Source: Achromobacter dolens (GTDB lineage: Bacteria; Pseudomonadota; Gammaproteobacteria; Burkholderiales; Burkholderiaceae_B). Taken from it: a DNA stretch of 39,895 bases. This document shows, piece by piece, positions 1-8,032 of the stretch. How positions within the stretch are numbered: the stretch's first letter is position 1; every line of letters starts with the position of its first letter. Location of the stretch: the NCBI RefSeq assembly GCF_902859745.1, contig NZ_CADIJW010000051.1:1-39895 (forward strand), written 5' to 3'. Under the pieces are notes generated by a model. The model was not told the DNA's origin and did not search any database. It saw only the letters and a list, made by a program, of their open reading frames with translations. Made by a program: the position numbers and the translations under genes.

Positions 1-58
1 CCGACAGTTTAAAAGCCAGGCTGTAATCCCGCTGGGTTCGCTTGATCCTTGATTCCAA
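1..58 (-). CDS. IS3-family transposase OrfA, N-terminal fragment (runs off window)
   Basis: On the minus strand a TTG at 58-56 opens a frame reading MESRIKRTQRDYSLAFKLS before it leaves the window. The RTQRDYSLAFKL segment is the stereotyped N-terminus of IS3-family OrfA proteins, the small helix-turn-helix subunit that is frameshift-fused to the DDE transposase OrfB. An AAGGAG Shine-Dalgarno lies 6 bases upstream of the TTG, which supports the non-ATG start. Only 19 residues are visible, so subgroup and integrity cannot be judged. Confidence 0.7.
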   Translation of the reverse strand, partial: MESRIKRTQRDYSLAFKLS

Positions 59-111
59 TTGACTCTCCTTTTTTCTCTCAAAAAGGTGTCAACCAAATTC
101 AGGACGGGTCA
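1..111 (-). mobile_element. Edge of an IS3-family insertion sequence
   Basis: The left edge of the window carries the 5' end of an IS3-type orfA reading toward base 1. On the minus strand the sequence upstream of that ORF begins TGACCCGTCCTGAATTTGG (from about base 111), which has the TG start expected of an IS3-family terminal inverted repeat. The other end and the target duplication lie outside the window, so the boundary at 111 is an inference. The element stops just short of the terminator hairpin at 121-156, placing the insertion immediately downstream of the IclR gene. Confidence 0.6.
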
Positions 112-120
112 CCGCCAATG

Positions 121-156
121 AAAAGGGCGTCCCGGCCGATGGCGGGACGCCCTTTT
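121..156. terminator. Rho-independent terminator, usable on both strands
   Basis: A perfect 14-bp stem (AAAAGGGCGTCCCG at 121-134, its complement at 143-156) closes an 8-base loop, with an A run on one side and a T run on the other. It lies 30 bases beyond the stop of the minus-strand IclR gene and probably ends that transcript. It would also block readthrough from or into the adjacent IS. Confidence 0.85.
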
Positions 157-186
157 TCATGGCGCGGCGCGGGCCGCGTGCCGGGC

Positions 187-948
187 TCAGGCCTGGACCG
201 CGAGGCGCGCCAGTTCGGCCTTGATCCAGCCGGCGATCTCGCGCTGGCGCTGGGCCGGCATGCGGTCGATGATGGCCGTCACGCTGACCGCAAGCAGCGG
301 CGCGCCATGGTTGTCGAGCAGGGCGCAGCCCACGCCCAGCGCGCCGCGCACGGCGTGGTTGCCCACCACCGAATAGCCGCGCGCGCGGGTGTTCTCGATC
401 AGTCGGAACATTTCCTGCGGCGTCATGCCGCCGTATTCGTCGAGCCGGCTGGAGTTGCGCTCGACGATGCCGCGGGCGACGTCGTCGGACAGCGCCGCCA
501 GCAGCGCCATGCCGCCCGAGCCCACGCCGAGCGGCTGGCGCTTGCCGGCGTAGGTCGCGAGGATCTGCACCGGGTAACTGCCGATCTCGCGATGCAGGCT
601 GATGGAATCGTCCTCGTCGCGCACCACCAGGAACACCGCGTCGCCGGTGCGGTCGGCCAGGCGCCGCAGCACCGGCAGCAACTGGCGCACGCGCGGATCG
701 CGCGAACGGGTGTCGGGGTCCACCGCCAACTGGGCGCGGTATTTCTTGGTGCCCGTCACCGGCAGCACCAGGCCCGCGTCGAGCAGGGCGGCCAGCAGCC
801 GGTAGATGGTGGGGCGCTGAATGCCCGTCAGGCGGGCAATATCGGTCACGCTGAGGCCATCAGGCCCCTGGTCCCGCAGGGCGGCCAGAACGGCCAGCCC
901 GCGCCGCAATGTGCGTGGGCCTGCGGCCGCGGCATCGCTGTCTTGCAT
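187..948 (-). CDS. IclR-family transcriptional regulator
   Basis: 253-residue DNA-binding regulator. The N-terminal winged helix-turn-helix spans about residues 13-75 (LSVTDIARLTGIQRPTIYRL). The rest is the IclR effector-binding domain that usually senses small carboxylic or aromatic acids. The ATG at 948 has a purine-rich AGAGAG just upstream. It is divergent from the Bug solute-binding protein gene at 1110. The 161-bp gap holds two similar 15-bp dyads, so this protein probably controls that gene and itself. The ligand is unknown. Family assignment is firm; the target is inferred from arrangement. Confidence 0.9.
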   Translation of the reverse strand: MQDSDAAAAGPRTLRRGLAVLAALRDQGPDGLSVTDIARLTGIQRPTIYRLLAALLDAGLVLPVTGTKKYRAQLAVDPDTRSRDPRVRQLLPVLRRLADRTGDAVFLVVRDEDDSISLHREIGSYPVQILATYAGKRQPLGVGSGGMALLAALSDDVARGIVERNSSRLDEYGGMTPQEMFRLIENTRARGYSVVGNHAVRGALGVGCALLDNHGAPLLAVSVTAIIDRMPAQRQREIAGWIKAELARLAVQA

Positions 949-1002
949 GCAACTCTCTGAAAACTTGGGGGTTATTGCGTCTTGGTCAAGGGAAAACCAT
1001 AG

Positions 1003-1017
1003 TCCGTACCGTGGACT
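1003..1017. promoter_or_regulatory. Putative IclR operator 1 (GTCC-N7-GGAC)
   Basis: GTCCGTACCGTGGAC is a dyad with arms GTCC/GGAC, and the symmetry extends one further base each side (A1002, T1018). It lies 55 bp upstream of the IclR start in the divergent spacer. It shares arm sequence, total length and the T at positions 6 and 11 with the dyad at 1075-1089. Centre-to-centre distance is 72 bp, near seven helical turns. The binding role is inferred. Confidence 0.5.
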
Positions 1018-1074
1018 CTACCTTGATGCTCCGCTCGTGTATAGATCAGAATGCAGCATCCAATAATTCAAATC

Positions 1075-1089
1075 GTCCATTTAATGGAC
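1075..1089. promoter_or_regulatory. Putative IclR operator 2 (GTCCAT-TTA-ATGGAC)
   Basis: GTCCATTTAATGGAC has perfect 6-bp arms around a 3-base centre, the size and form of IclR-family operators. It sits 21 bp before the start codon of the solute-binding protein gene, overlapping its likely leader. No convincing sigma-70 promoter could be assigned next to it. Confidence 0.55.
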
Positions 1090-1109
1090 AGTATCAGCAC
1101 GGAGACTAT

Positions 1110-2099
1110 ATGATGACCGGTCAAAAGCCTGGACTGCGGCGTCTTGCCGCCACGCTACTGGCTACCGCCGCAAGCGCTTTCGCCATGGGTTCCGCCCAGG
1201 CCGCCTATCCCGATAAACCTGTCCGCATCGTGGTCGGCTTCTCCGCCGGCGGCACCACCGATGTGATCGCCCGCATCATGGCCAAGGAACTCACCGAGAG
1301 CCTGGGCCAGTCGTTCGTGGTCGAGAACAAGCCGGGCGCCGGCAGCAACATCGCCACCGACCAGGTGCAACGCGCCGCGCCTGACGGCTACACGCTGCTG
1401 TTCGTGGCCGTCACCAGCGCCATCAACCAGACGCTGTACAAGAACGTCACGTTCGACCTGACGAAGGACTTCACTCCCGTGGCGCTGGGCGCCAAGGTGC
1501 CGAACATCCTGGTGGTCAACCCGCAGGTGCCGGTCAAGACGGTGCAGGAACTGGTCGATTACGCCAAGAAGAACCCGGGCAAGCTGGCGTTCGCCTCGTC
1601 GGGCAGCGGCACCTCGATCCACATGGCAGGCGAGCTGTTCAAGATGCAGGCCGGCATCGACGTGCTGCACGTGCCCTACAAGGGCAGCGCGCCGGCCATC
1701 ACCGACCTGATCGGCGGCCAGGTGCAGTTCATGTTCGACAACATGCCGTCGGCCTGGCCGCACGCCCAGTCGGGCAAGCTGCGCGCCCTGGCGGTGACCA
1801 CCGCCGAGCGTTCCAAGAGCGCGCCGGACCTGCCCACCATGAAGGAAGCGGGCTTCGCCAACTTCGACGTGTCGTCGTGGTTCGGCCTGATCGCGCCGGC
1901 CGGCACGCCGCCCGAGGTGGTCAACAAGCTCAACGCCGCCATGGTCAAGGCGCTGGACAAGCCCGACGTGCAACTGGCTTTCGAAAAGCTGGGCGCCGTG
2001 GGCGTCAAGACCACGCCGGCCGAGTTCGGCCAGTTCATCAAGTCGGAAGTGGAAGGCTGGGCGCCGGTGGTCAAGGCGTCGGGCGCCAAGGTCGACTGA
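1110..2099 (+). CDS. Bug/TctC-family periplasmic solute-binding protein
   Basis: 329-residue tripartite-tricarboxylate-transporter receptor (Bug family), which captures carboxylates or other small organic molecules in the periplasm. Residues 1-29 form a signal peptide (basic start, hydrophobic core, SAQA cleavage site). The mature protein begins YPDKPVRIVVGFSAGGTTD, the family hallmark, followed by ENKPGAGSNIA and the VPYKGSAPA motif. ATG 1110 is chosen because GGAG lies 5 bases upstream and the signal peptide begins there; a longer in-frame opening back to 909 overlaps the regulator. No TctA/TctB membrane genes are nearby, as is usual for Bug proteins in Alcaligenaceae. Substrate unknown; IclR control is likely. 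Confidence 0.92.
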   Translation: MMTGQKPGLRRLAATLLATAASAFAMGSAQAAYPDKPVRIVVGFSAGGTTDVIARIMAKELTESLGQSFVVENKPGAGSNIATDQVQRAAPDGYTLLFVAVTSAINQTLYKNVTFDLTKDFTPVALGAKVPNILVVNPQVPVKTVQELVDYAKKNPGKLAFASSGSGTSIHMAGELFKMQAGIDVLHVPYKGSAPAITDLIGGQVQFMFDNMPSAWPHAQSGKLRALAVTTAERSKSAPDLPTMKEAGFANFDVSSWFGLIAPAGTPPEVVNKLNAAMVKALDKPDVQLAFEKLGAVGVKTTPAEFGQFIKSEVEGWAPVVKASGAKVD

Positions 2100-2147
2100 T
2101 CGCGCGCTTCGTGCCGCGGCGGGTCAACCGCCGGCGGCCGATGACAG

Positions 2148-2178
2148 GGGACGGGCCGATGCCCGTCCCTATTTTTTT
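2148..2178 (+). terminator. Rho-independent terminator after the Bug gene
   Basis: GGGACGGGC (2148-2156), loop CGAT, complementary GCCCGTCCC (2161-2169), then TATTTTTTT. It follows the Bug stop by 48 bp and runs into the stop codon of the convergent trmJ gene. Confidence 0.88.
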
Positions 2179-2960
2179 GCGTCGCCGTCGCGGCGGGCCG
2201 TGGCCAGCATGGCGGTGCAGACCCCGCGCATCATGTCCACCTCGTCGCGGGTCAGGGCGACGCGAGAAAAAAGGTGCCGCATGCGCGGCAGCAGCTTCTT
2301 GGGATGGGCCGGGTCCAGGAACCGCACGCCCACCAGCGCCTCTTCCCAGTGCGCCAGGAAGGCCTGCACCGCCTCGCCCGAGGCCGGCTCGGCGCCGCGC
2401 GAGGGCGCCTGCGCGGTCGAGGCCGGCAGCAACGGGGCGCCCTGGTCCACCAGCAGCGCGTAGCGCAGCTCCCAGGCCGCCAGTTGCAGCGCCTGGGCGA
2501 CGTTCAGCGAGCTGTACTCGGGATTGGCCGGAATATGGCAGATGCGGTGGCACAGTCCGATCTGGTCATTGGTGAGACCGGCGCGCTCGGTGCCCAGCAC
2601 GACGGCGGTGCAGCCCTCGGCGGTTTCGGCCAGGTGGGCGCAGGCCAGGTCGGCGGCCTGGCGGATGTCGCAGGGCGGGGGGCCGAGGTCACGCACCCGG
2701 GCGGTCAGGGCGAACGCCAGGGTCACGGGCGCCAGCGCCTCTTCCAGGGTATCGTAGATGCGCGCGTTTTCCAGCACGTCCAGGGCGCCGCTGGCCAGGG
2801 CCACGGCCTCCGGCTGGCTGGTGACATCGGCGAATTTGGGGCCCACCAGTACCAGTTCGGAGAAGCCCATGGTCTTGATCGCGCGGGCCGCCGAACCGAC
2901 GTTTCCGGGGTGGCTGGGGTTCACCATGATGAAGCGAACGCGTGAAAATGCTTGAGTCAT
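2169..2960 (-). CDS. trmJ: tRNA (cytidine/uridine-2'-O-)-methyltransferase TrmJ
   Basis: 263-residue SpoU/TrmH-type methyltransferase of the TrmJ group, which 2'-O-methylates position 32 of several tRNAs using S-adenosylmethionine. Visible motifs: VNPSHPGNVGSAARAIKTMG near residue 13 (motif 1), VVLGTERAGLTN (motif 2) and PANPEYSSLNVAQALQL (motif 3), the last two building the trefoil-knot cofactor site. Length matches the family, with a short C-terminal helical extension. It is divergent from suhB, as recalled for many beta-proteobacteria. ATG 2960 is the first start giving the intact N-terminal strand. Confidence 0.93.
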   Translation of the reverse strand: MTQAFSRVRFIMVNPSHPGNVGSAARAIKTMGFSELVLVGPKFADVTSQPEAVALASGALDVLENARIYDTLEEALAPVTLAFALTARVRDLGPPPCDIRQAADLACAHLAETAEGCTAVVLGTERAGLTNDQIGLCHRICHIPANPEYSSLNVAQALQLAAWELRYALLVDQGAPLLPASTAQAPSRGAEPASGEAVQAFLAHWEEALVGVRFLDPAHPKKLLPRMRHLFSRVALTRDEVDMMRGVCTAMLATARRDGDAKK

Positions 2961-3079
2961 TTAAAATGGCACGTTTGGCTTAGTGCCTTCCTGGTTTTTT
3001 GAGCCGGTTTCCCCCTGTCGGGGGCGGCGGATCCGGGGGGGTGGCTAGCGGCCTACCCACCGCATACGTACGGAATTTT

Positions 3080-3865
3080 ATGCACCCGATGCTCAACATC
3101 GCCATCAAGGCGGCCCGGCGTGCCGGCACCATCATCAACCGTGCCAGCATGGATTTGGAACGACTCAGCGTGGCTCGCAAGGGGCCGCGCGATTATGTCA
3201 CGGAAGTCGATCGCGCCGCCGAGGAGTCCATCGTCGAGACGCTGCGCGCCGCCTATCCGGACCATGCCGTCCTGGGCGAGGAATTCGGCTTGCAGGGCCC
3301 CGACCAGGCCGAATTCCAGTGGATCATCGATCCGCTGGACGGCACCACGAACTTCATCCACGGCCTGCCCAATTACGCCGTGTCGATCGCGCTGACCCAG
3401 CGCGGTCAGGTCACGCAGGCGGTCATCTATGATCCCTCGCGCAATGAACTGTTCACCGCCAGCCGTGGCAGCGGCACCTTCCTGAACGACCGCCGCGTGC
3501 GCGTCTCGGGCCGCACCCGCTACCACGAGGCCCTGCTGGGCGCGCACTGGCCCAACTCGGGCGACCTGGAACAAGGCTCGCAGCGTTTCCGCGCCATGGC
3601 CGAAGGCAGCACCGGCGTGCGCCGCCTGGGCGCCACCGTGCTGGACCTGGCCTATGTCGCCTGCGGCCGCCTGGACGGCTTCTGCGGCGTGGGCCTGAAG
3701 CCCTGGGACCTGGCGGCCGGCAGCCTGATGGTGCTGGAAGCCGGCGGCCTGGTCGCCGATTTCGACGGCGAGCAGGGCTGGATGGATTCCGGCAACGTGC
3801 TGGCCGCCAGCCCGAAGATCTTCACGCAGATGCTGTCGGCGCTGAACCCGACGCCGGCGGCCTGA
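3080..3865 (+). CDS. suhB: Inositol-1-monophosphatase / Nus-factor SuhB
   Basis: 261-residue Mg-dependent inositol monophosphatase. SuhB proteins hydrolyse inositol-1-phosphate and, in Escherichia coli, act in rRNA antitermination complexes. Metal ligands are visible: GEE at 66-68, DPLDGTTNF from 84 and WDLAAGSLMVLEAGG near the C-terminus. The residue numbers Glu67, Asp84 and Asp87 coincide with those I recall for E. coli SuhB. The ATG at 3080 (MHPMLNIAIKAAR) is preferred over an upstream in-frame opening at 2999, which would add a glycine-rich, non-homologous 27 residues. Confidence 0.93.
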   Translation: MHPMLNIAIKAARRAGTIINRASMDLERLSVARKGPRDYVTEVDRAAEESIVETLRAAYPDHAVLGEEFGLQGPDQAEFQWIIDPLDGTTNFIHGLPNYAVSIALTQRGQVTQAVIYDPSRNELFTASRGSGTFLNDRRVRVSGRTRYHEALLGAHWPNSGDLEQGSQRFRAMAEGSTGVRRLGATVLDLAYVACGRLDGFCGVGLKPWDLAAGSLMVLEAGGLVADFDGEQGWMDSGNVLAASPKIFTQMLSALNPTPAA

Positions 3866-3894
3866 CGCCGCGGGCGCGTCCCGACGCATTCCCG

Positions 3895-3921
3895 AAGCCG
3901 GCCCATGTGGCCGGCTTTTTT
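3895..3921 (+). terminator. Rho-independent terminator after suhB
   Basis: AAGCCGGCC (3895-3903), loop CATGT, GGCCGGCTT (3909-3917), followed by T's to 3921. It lies 29 bp past the suhB stop. Confidence 0.9.
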
Positions 3922-4058
3922 GTCGCGCGCGCCGTTGCGCATCCCCGCGCGGCGCACGCCTCGGCACAGTTCCGTAAGCCATCCGCGCGACCCCTGTCAC
4001 CGGCGTGTCACGCGTTTTCCGGGTACGATTACCGGTCGTGTAACTTCTGGAGCTCCTG

Positions 4059-5642
4059 ATGGAGTGGCTGCTGGACCCCGCTGCGTGGGTCGGCTTGCTT
4101 ACCCTGGTCGTCCTTGAGATCGTCCTGGGAATCGATAACCTGATTTTCATCGCCATCCTGGCGGACAAGCTGCCGCCGTCGCAACGCGACCGCGCGCGCA
4201 TCCTTGGCCTGAGCCTGGCGCTCGTCATGCGGCTTGGCCTGCTGTCGGTCATGTCGTGGCTGGTCACCCTGACCACCCCCCTGTTTTCGATCGGACCGCT
4301 GTCACCCTCGGGGCGCGACCTGATCCTCATGGCCGGCGGCTTCTTCCTGCTGTTCAAGGGCACCATGGAGCTGCACGAGCGGCTCGAAGGCGGGCAGCAT
4401 GGCGGCTCCTCGGGGCCGCGCGTGTACGCCAGCTTCTGGGTCATCGTGACGCAGATCGTGGTGCTGGACGCGGTGTTCTCGCTGGACTCGGTCATCACCG
4501 CGGTCGGCATGGTGGACCACCTGGCCATCATGATGATCGCCGTGGTCATCGCCATCGGCATCATGCTGCTGGCCTCCAAGCCGCTGACGCGCTTCGTCAA
4601 CGCGCATCCGACGGTGGTGGTGCTGTGCCTGGGCTTCCTGCTCATGATCGGCTTCTCGCTGCTGGCCGAGGCCTTCGGCTTCAAGGTGCCCAAGGGCTAC
4701 CTGTACGCCGCCATTGGCTTCTCGGTGGCGATCGAGGCCCTGAACCAGGTGGCGCGCCGCAACCTGCTCAAGCTGGACGCGCGCCGGCCCATGCGCGAAC
4801 GCACCGCCTCGGCGGTGCTGCGCATGCTGGGCAAGCGCCCGCCGGCCGACGAGCCCGACCTGCCCAGCGCCGACGGTCCCGCCATCCCGGCCTTCGGCGT
4901 CGAGGAGCGCAACATGGTCAGCGGCGTGCTGACGCTGGCCGAGCGCTCGATCCGCTCGATCATGACGCCGCGCACCGACGTGTCGTGGATCAACATCGAC
5001 GACGACCCCGACACCATCCGCCGCCAGATCACCGAGGCGCCGCACAGTTTCTTCCCGGTCTGCCGCGGCTCGCTCGACGAGGTGCTGGGCATCGCCCGCG
5101 CCAAGGACCTGGTGGCCGACCTGATCACCGAGGGCCGGGTGCGCCGCAACCGCCTGCGCGACCCGATCATCGTGCACGAGGCCATCGGCATCCTGCGCCT
5201 GATGGACACCCTCAAGCGCTCGCGCGGCCAACTGGTGCTGGTGGCCGACGAGTTCGGCGCCATCGAGGGCCTGGTGACGCCGATCGACGTGTTCGAGGCC
5301 ATCGCCGGCGAATTCCCCGACGAGGACGAACTGCCCGACATCGTCGCCGACGGTCCCAACACCTGGAAGATCGACGGCGCGGCCGACCTGCACCACGTCG
5401 AGCAGGTGCTCGAAACCGAAGGCCTGGTCGATGAGGCGCAAGACTTCTCGACCCTGGCCGGCTACCTGCTGTCGCGCTTTGGCCACCTGCCCAAGCCGGG
5501 CGACGTCTGCGAATACGAATTCCACCACGACCATTTCCGCTTCGAGGTGCTGGAAATGGACGGCCGCCGCATTGCCCTGGTGCGCGTCGAGAAACGCTCC
5601 CCCGAGCCGCTGGACGAAGACGCCGCGCTGACCAACGACTAG
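4059..5642 (+). CDS. TerC-family membrane protein with CBS pair and CorC/HlyC domain
   Basis: 527-residue inner-membrane protein of the YegH/YoaE type. Residues 1-240 are the TerC domain with several hydrophobic segments and the two acidic signature motifs [12 protein letters not shown] and [15 protein letters not shown]. Then come two CBS domains (about 300-410; [33 protein letters not shown]) and a C-terminal CorC_HlyC domain (about 425-510). TerC relatives have been linked to metal-ion (Mn) export; function in this fused subtype is not established. A GGAG lies just before the ATG. A -10-like TACGAT at 4024 may belong to its promoter, without a matching -35. Confidence 0.88.
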   Translation: MEWLLDPAAWVGLLTLVVLEIVLGIDNLIFIAILADKLPPSQRDRARILGLSLALVMRLGLLSVMSWLVTLTTPLFSIGPLSPSGRDLILMAGGFFLLFKGTMELHERLEGGQHGGSSGPRVYASFWVIVTQIVVLDAVFSLDSVITAVGMVDHLAIMMIAVVIAIGIMLLASKPLTRFVNAHPTVVVLCLGFLLMIGFSLLAEAFGFKVPKGYLYAAIGFSVAIEALNQVARRNLLKLDARRPMRERTASAVLRMLGKRPPADEPDLPSADGPAIPAFGVEERNMVSGVLTLAERSIRSIMTPRTDVSWINIDDDPDTIRRQITEAPHSFFPVCRGSLDEVLGIARAKDLVADLITEGRVRRNRLRDPIIVHEAIGILRLMDTLKRSRGQLVLVADEFGAIEGLVTPIDVFEAIAGEFPDEDELPDIVADGPNTWKIDGAADLHHVEQVLETEGLVDEAQDFSTLAGYLLSRFGHLPKPGDVCEYEFHHDHFRFEVLEMDGRRIALVRVEKRSPEPLDEDAALTND

Positions 5643-5667
5643 ATGCCTTCAAGGAACCCTTGCCACC

Positions 5668-6531
5668 GTGACTGATACCACGCTCTATCTCATCAAGGCC
5701 TTCATCCTCGGCATCGTCGAGGGGCTGACCGAGTTCATCCCGGTGTCCAGCACCGGCCACCTGATCCTGATCGGCGACTGGCTCAACTTCGAATCCAGCC
5801 AGGGCAAGGTGTTCGAGGTGGTGATCCAACTGGGCTCGATCCTGGCGGTGATGTGGATTTTCCGCGCGCGGCTGCTGCGGTTGATCCGCGGCACCCTCAC
5901 CGGCGTGGCGAGCGAGGTGGCGTTCACCCGCAACCTGCTGATCGCCTTCCTGCCGGCGGCGGTCATCGGCGCCATCTTCATCAAGTCCATCAAGCAGGTG
6001 TTCTACCACCCCGGCGTGGTGGTGGTGACGTTGGTGCTGGGCGGCCTGATCATGCTGTACGTGGAACGCCGCACCCGCCACACCCCCGGCGACGCGCCGG
6101 GCGCGGCCGACGATACCGCCTCGGATGAGCGCGCCACCGCCCATACCCTGGAACAGATCACCTGGAAGCAGGCGCTGGGCGTGGGCGTGGCGCAATGCCT
6201 GGCCATGATTCCCGGCACCTCGCGTTCCGGCGCCACCATCATCGGCGGCATGATCGCCGGCATCCAGCGCAAGACGGCCACCGAGTTCTCGTTCTTCCTG
6301 GCCATGCCGACCATGCTGGGCGCGGCCGTGTACGACATGTACAAGAACATGGACCTGCTGACGCAGCACGACCTGTCCGGCATCGCCGTGGGCTTCGTGG
6401 CGGCCTTCCTGAGCGCCATCGTGGTGGTGCGGGCGGTGCTGCGCTTCGTGGCCAACCACACCTATCGCGTGTTCGCCTGGTACCGGATCGTGTTCGGCGC
6501 CATCGTGGCGGCCTGGATCTTCACCCGCTGA
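5668..6531 (+). CDS. uppP: Undecaprenyl-diphosphatase UppP (BacA)
   Basis: 287-residue polytopic membrane enzyme that dephosphorylates undecaprenyl diphosphate, recycling the lipid carrier for peptidoglycan and O-antigen synthesis. The signature EGLTEFIPVSSTGHL lies at 18-32 (Glu18, Glu22, Ser27, His31) and the second motif PGTSRSGATI near 190. The start is GTG at 5668 with AAGGA 12 bases upstream; it begins 25 bp after the TerC-family gene, so the two are probably cotranscribed. A short Asp/Ala-rich insert follows the fourth hydrophobic segment, around residue 140-155. Confidence 0.94.
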   Translation: MTDTTLYLIKAFILGIVEGLTEFIPVSSTGHLILIGDWLNFESSQGKVFEVVIQLGSILAVMWIFRARLLRLIRGTLTGVASEVAFTRNLLIAFLPAAVIGAIFIKSIKQVFYHPGVVVVTLVLGGLIMLYVERRTRHTPGDAPGAADDTASDERATAHTLEQITWKQALGVGVAQCLAMIPGTSRSGATIIGGMIAGIQRKTATEFSFFLAMPTMLGAAVYDMYKNMDLLTQHDLSGIAVGFVAAFLSAIVVVRAVLRFVANHTYRVFAWYRIVFGAIVAAWIFTR

Positions 6532-6564
6532 GATCCGCGCCGCGCCAACGCGACGGGCAAAAAG

Positions 6565-6591
6565 AAAGGGCCGCGCATGACGCGGCCCTTT
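6565..6591. terminator. Terminator between convergent uppP and lpxH operons
   Basis: An 11-bp perfect stem (AAAGGGCCGCG at 6565-6575, complement at 6581-6591) has loop CATGA. The minus-strand product is followed by CTTTTTG, so it best serves the lpxH operon. On the plus strand only the stem's own TTT and TGCTTT follow. Confidence 0.75.
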
Positions 6592-6621
6592 GCTTTCGGG
6601 CGGACAGGACGGGCGCGCCGC

Positions 6622-7395
6622 CTATTCGGCCGTTTCCAGGTCGTAGAACTGCAGGCCGTCGCCGTCGATGACCAACCAGCCGCCGCGCGGCGGCGAGACG
6701 TGGTCGCAGTCCCAGTCCGGCAGCACCCAGCGCTCGCGCTTGACGCCGTCGACCTCCAGCACGTGGCGGGCGGGGCGGTGCGTGTGGCCGTGCACCATCA
6801 GCTTGACGCCATGGTCGCGGAAGGCCTGCGCCACGGCCCCGGCGTTGACGTCCATGATCTCCATGGACTTGCCCTGGTTGGCCATCTGGCTTTCGCCACG
6901 CGCCTGCTGCGCCATCGCCAGGCGCTCGGGGATGGTCTTGGCCAGGAATTCAGCCTGCCACCGCGGGTTGCGCACCATCTGGCGGAACTGCTGGTAGGCC
7001 GCGTCGTCGGTACAGAACTCGTCGCCGTGGGTCAGCAGGATGTCGCCGTAGTCGGTCTGCAGCAGCGCCGGCTCGGGCAGCAGCTTGGCGCCCACCGCGG
7101 CGGCCAGTTCCTCGCCGATCAGGAAGTCGCGGTTGCCGCGGCCGAGCCACACCGGAATCCGGCCGGCCGTGGCGCGCAGCGCCGTCAGCGCCGTGGCGAG
7201 CCACGGCGGCGCGGCGCGGATCACGTCGTCGCCGATCCAGGCGTCGAAGATGTCGCCCGGCAGCAGCAGGGCGGCGGCTTCTTCCTCGGCCGCCAGCAGG
7301 AAGGCCAGGAAGGCCTCCGCCGTGGCCGGCGTGGCCGGCCCCAGGTGCAGGTCGGAGGCCAGCCAGACCGGGCCGGACAGGGCGATCTTATTCAA
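6622..7395 (-). CDS. lpxH: UDP-2,3-diacylglucosamine diphosphatase LpxH
   Basis: 257-residue calcineurin-like phosphoesterase that makes lipid X (2,3-diacylglucosamine-1-phosphate) in lipid A synthesis. Metal-site motifs in order: SDLHL (Asp15, His17), GDIFDAW (from 47), GNRDFL (from 87), LTHGDEFC (His123) and HGHTHRP near 205. GNRDF is diagnostic for LpxH. The start is a TTG overlapping the last 8 bases of the upstream cyclophilin gene, indicating translational coupling. It is the last gene of the TPR-ppi-lpxH operon. Confidence 0.93.
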   Translation of the reverse strand: MNKIALSGPVWLASDLHLGPATPATAEAFLAFLLAAEEEAAALLLPGDIFDAWIGDDVIRAAPPWLATALTALRATAGRIPVWLGRGNRDFLIGEELAAAVGAKLLPEPALLQTDYGDILLTHGDEFCTDDAAYQQFRQMVRNPRWQAEFLAKTIPERLAMAQQARGESQMANQGKSMEIMDVNAGAVAQAFRDHGVKLMVHGHTHRPARHVLEVDGVKRERWVLPDWDCDHVSPPRGGWLVIDGDGLQFYDLETAE

Positions 7396-8032
7396 GAACT
7401 TCGGCCTTCTCGATGATCACGTCTTCGTTCGGCACGTTCTGGTGGAAGCCCTTGTTGCCGGTCTTCACGCCCTTGATCTTGTCGACCACGTCGGTGCCTT
7501 CGGTGACGCTGCCGAACACGGCGTAGCCCCAACCGTTGGGCGTGGGCGCGGTGAAGTTCAGGAAGTCGTTGTTCGAGACGTTGATGAAGAACTGCGCGGT
7601 GGCCGAGTGCGGGTCGCTGGTGCGGGCCATCGCCAGGGTGTACTTGTCGTTCTTCAGGCCGTTGTTGGCCTCGTTCTCGATCGGGGCGTGGGTCTGCTTC
7701 TGCTTCATGCCGGGCTCGAAGCCGCCGCCCTGGATCATGAAGCCATCGATCACGCGATGGAACACCGTGCCGTTGTAAAAGCCTTCCTTGACGTAGGTCA
7801 GGAAGTTCTCGACGGTCTTGGGCGCCTTGGCGGCGTCCAGGGTGATGACCATGTCGCCTTGGTTGGTGTGAAGCTTGACGCGGGGATTGGTGCTCATGGC
7901 TTTTGTGCCTTCAGAGGTGGAGTTGGAGGGGGCGGCCGCGGGCGCGGCGCTGACGAGCGCCGGGGCAAATGCCAGCGCGAACGAGCACGCCGTCAGGCGC
8001 AGCAGGTGAAGAGGGGAGTAACGGGACGTCAT
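7388..8032 (-). CDS. ppiB: Cyclophilin-type peptidyl-prolyl isomerase with signal peptide and internal start
   Basis: 214-residue reading frame. Residues 1-29 form a signal peptide (hydrophobic stretch ending LVSAA). Residues 30-45 are an Ala/Ser/Thr-rich linker. From Met46 ([17 protein letters not shown]) it is a complete cytosolic-type cyclophilin with [20 protein letters not shown] and WGYAVFG, so isomerase activity is expected. The linker DNA contains GAAGG (7908-7912) 10 bases before the Met46 ATG, so both an exported and a cytosolic form could be made. I read this as a fusion of an exported ppiA's 5' end to a following ppiB. The first ATG overlaps the upstream TPR stop (ATGA). Confidence 0.85.
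   Translation of the reverse strand: MTSRYSPLHLLRLTACSFALAFAPALVSAAPAAAPSNSTSEGTKAMSTNPRVKLHTNQGDMVITLDAAKAPKTVENFLTYVKEGFYNGTVFHRVIDGFMIQGGGFEPGMKQKQTHAPIENEANNGLKNDKYTLAMARTSDPHSATAQFFINVSNNDFLNFTAPTPNGWGYAVFGSVTEGTDVVDKIKGVKTGNKGFHQNVPNEDVIIEKAEVLE
7895..7912 (-). promoter_or_regulatory. Internal ribosome-binding site and start codon inside the cyclophilin gene
   Basis: On the minus strand GAAGG, 10 bases, then ATG AGC ACC. The ATG (7897-7895) is codon 46 of the long frame and would yield a 169-residue signal-less cyclophilin of normal PpiB length. The spacing is a little long but workable; use is inferred. Confidence 0.5.

Noticed and set aside
87-92. Consensus TTGACA on the minus strand within the IS end
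   Set aside because: The -10 position 17 bp further reads AGGAGA, the Shine-Dalgarno region, so no promoter can be supported there.
49-960. Plus-strand 303-codon frame opposite the IclR gene
   Set aside because: His/Ala/Gln-rich antisense shadow of a clear IclR gene; typical of high-GC DNA.
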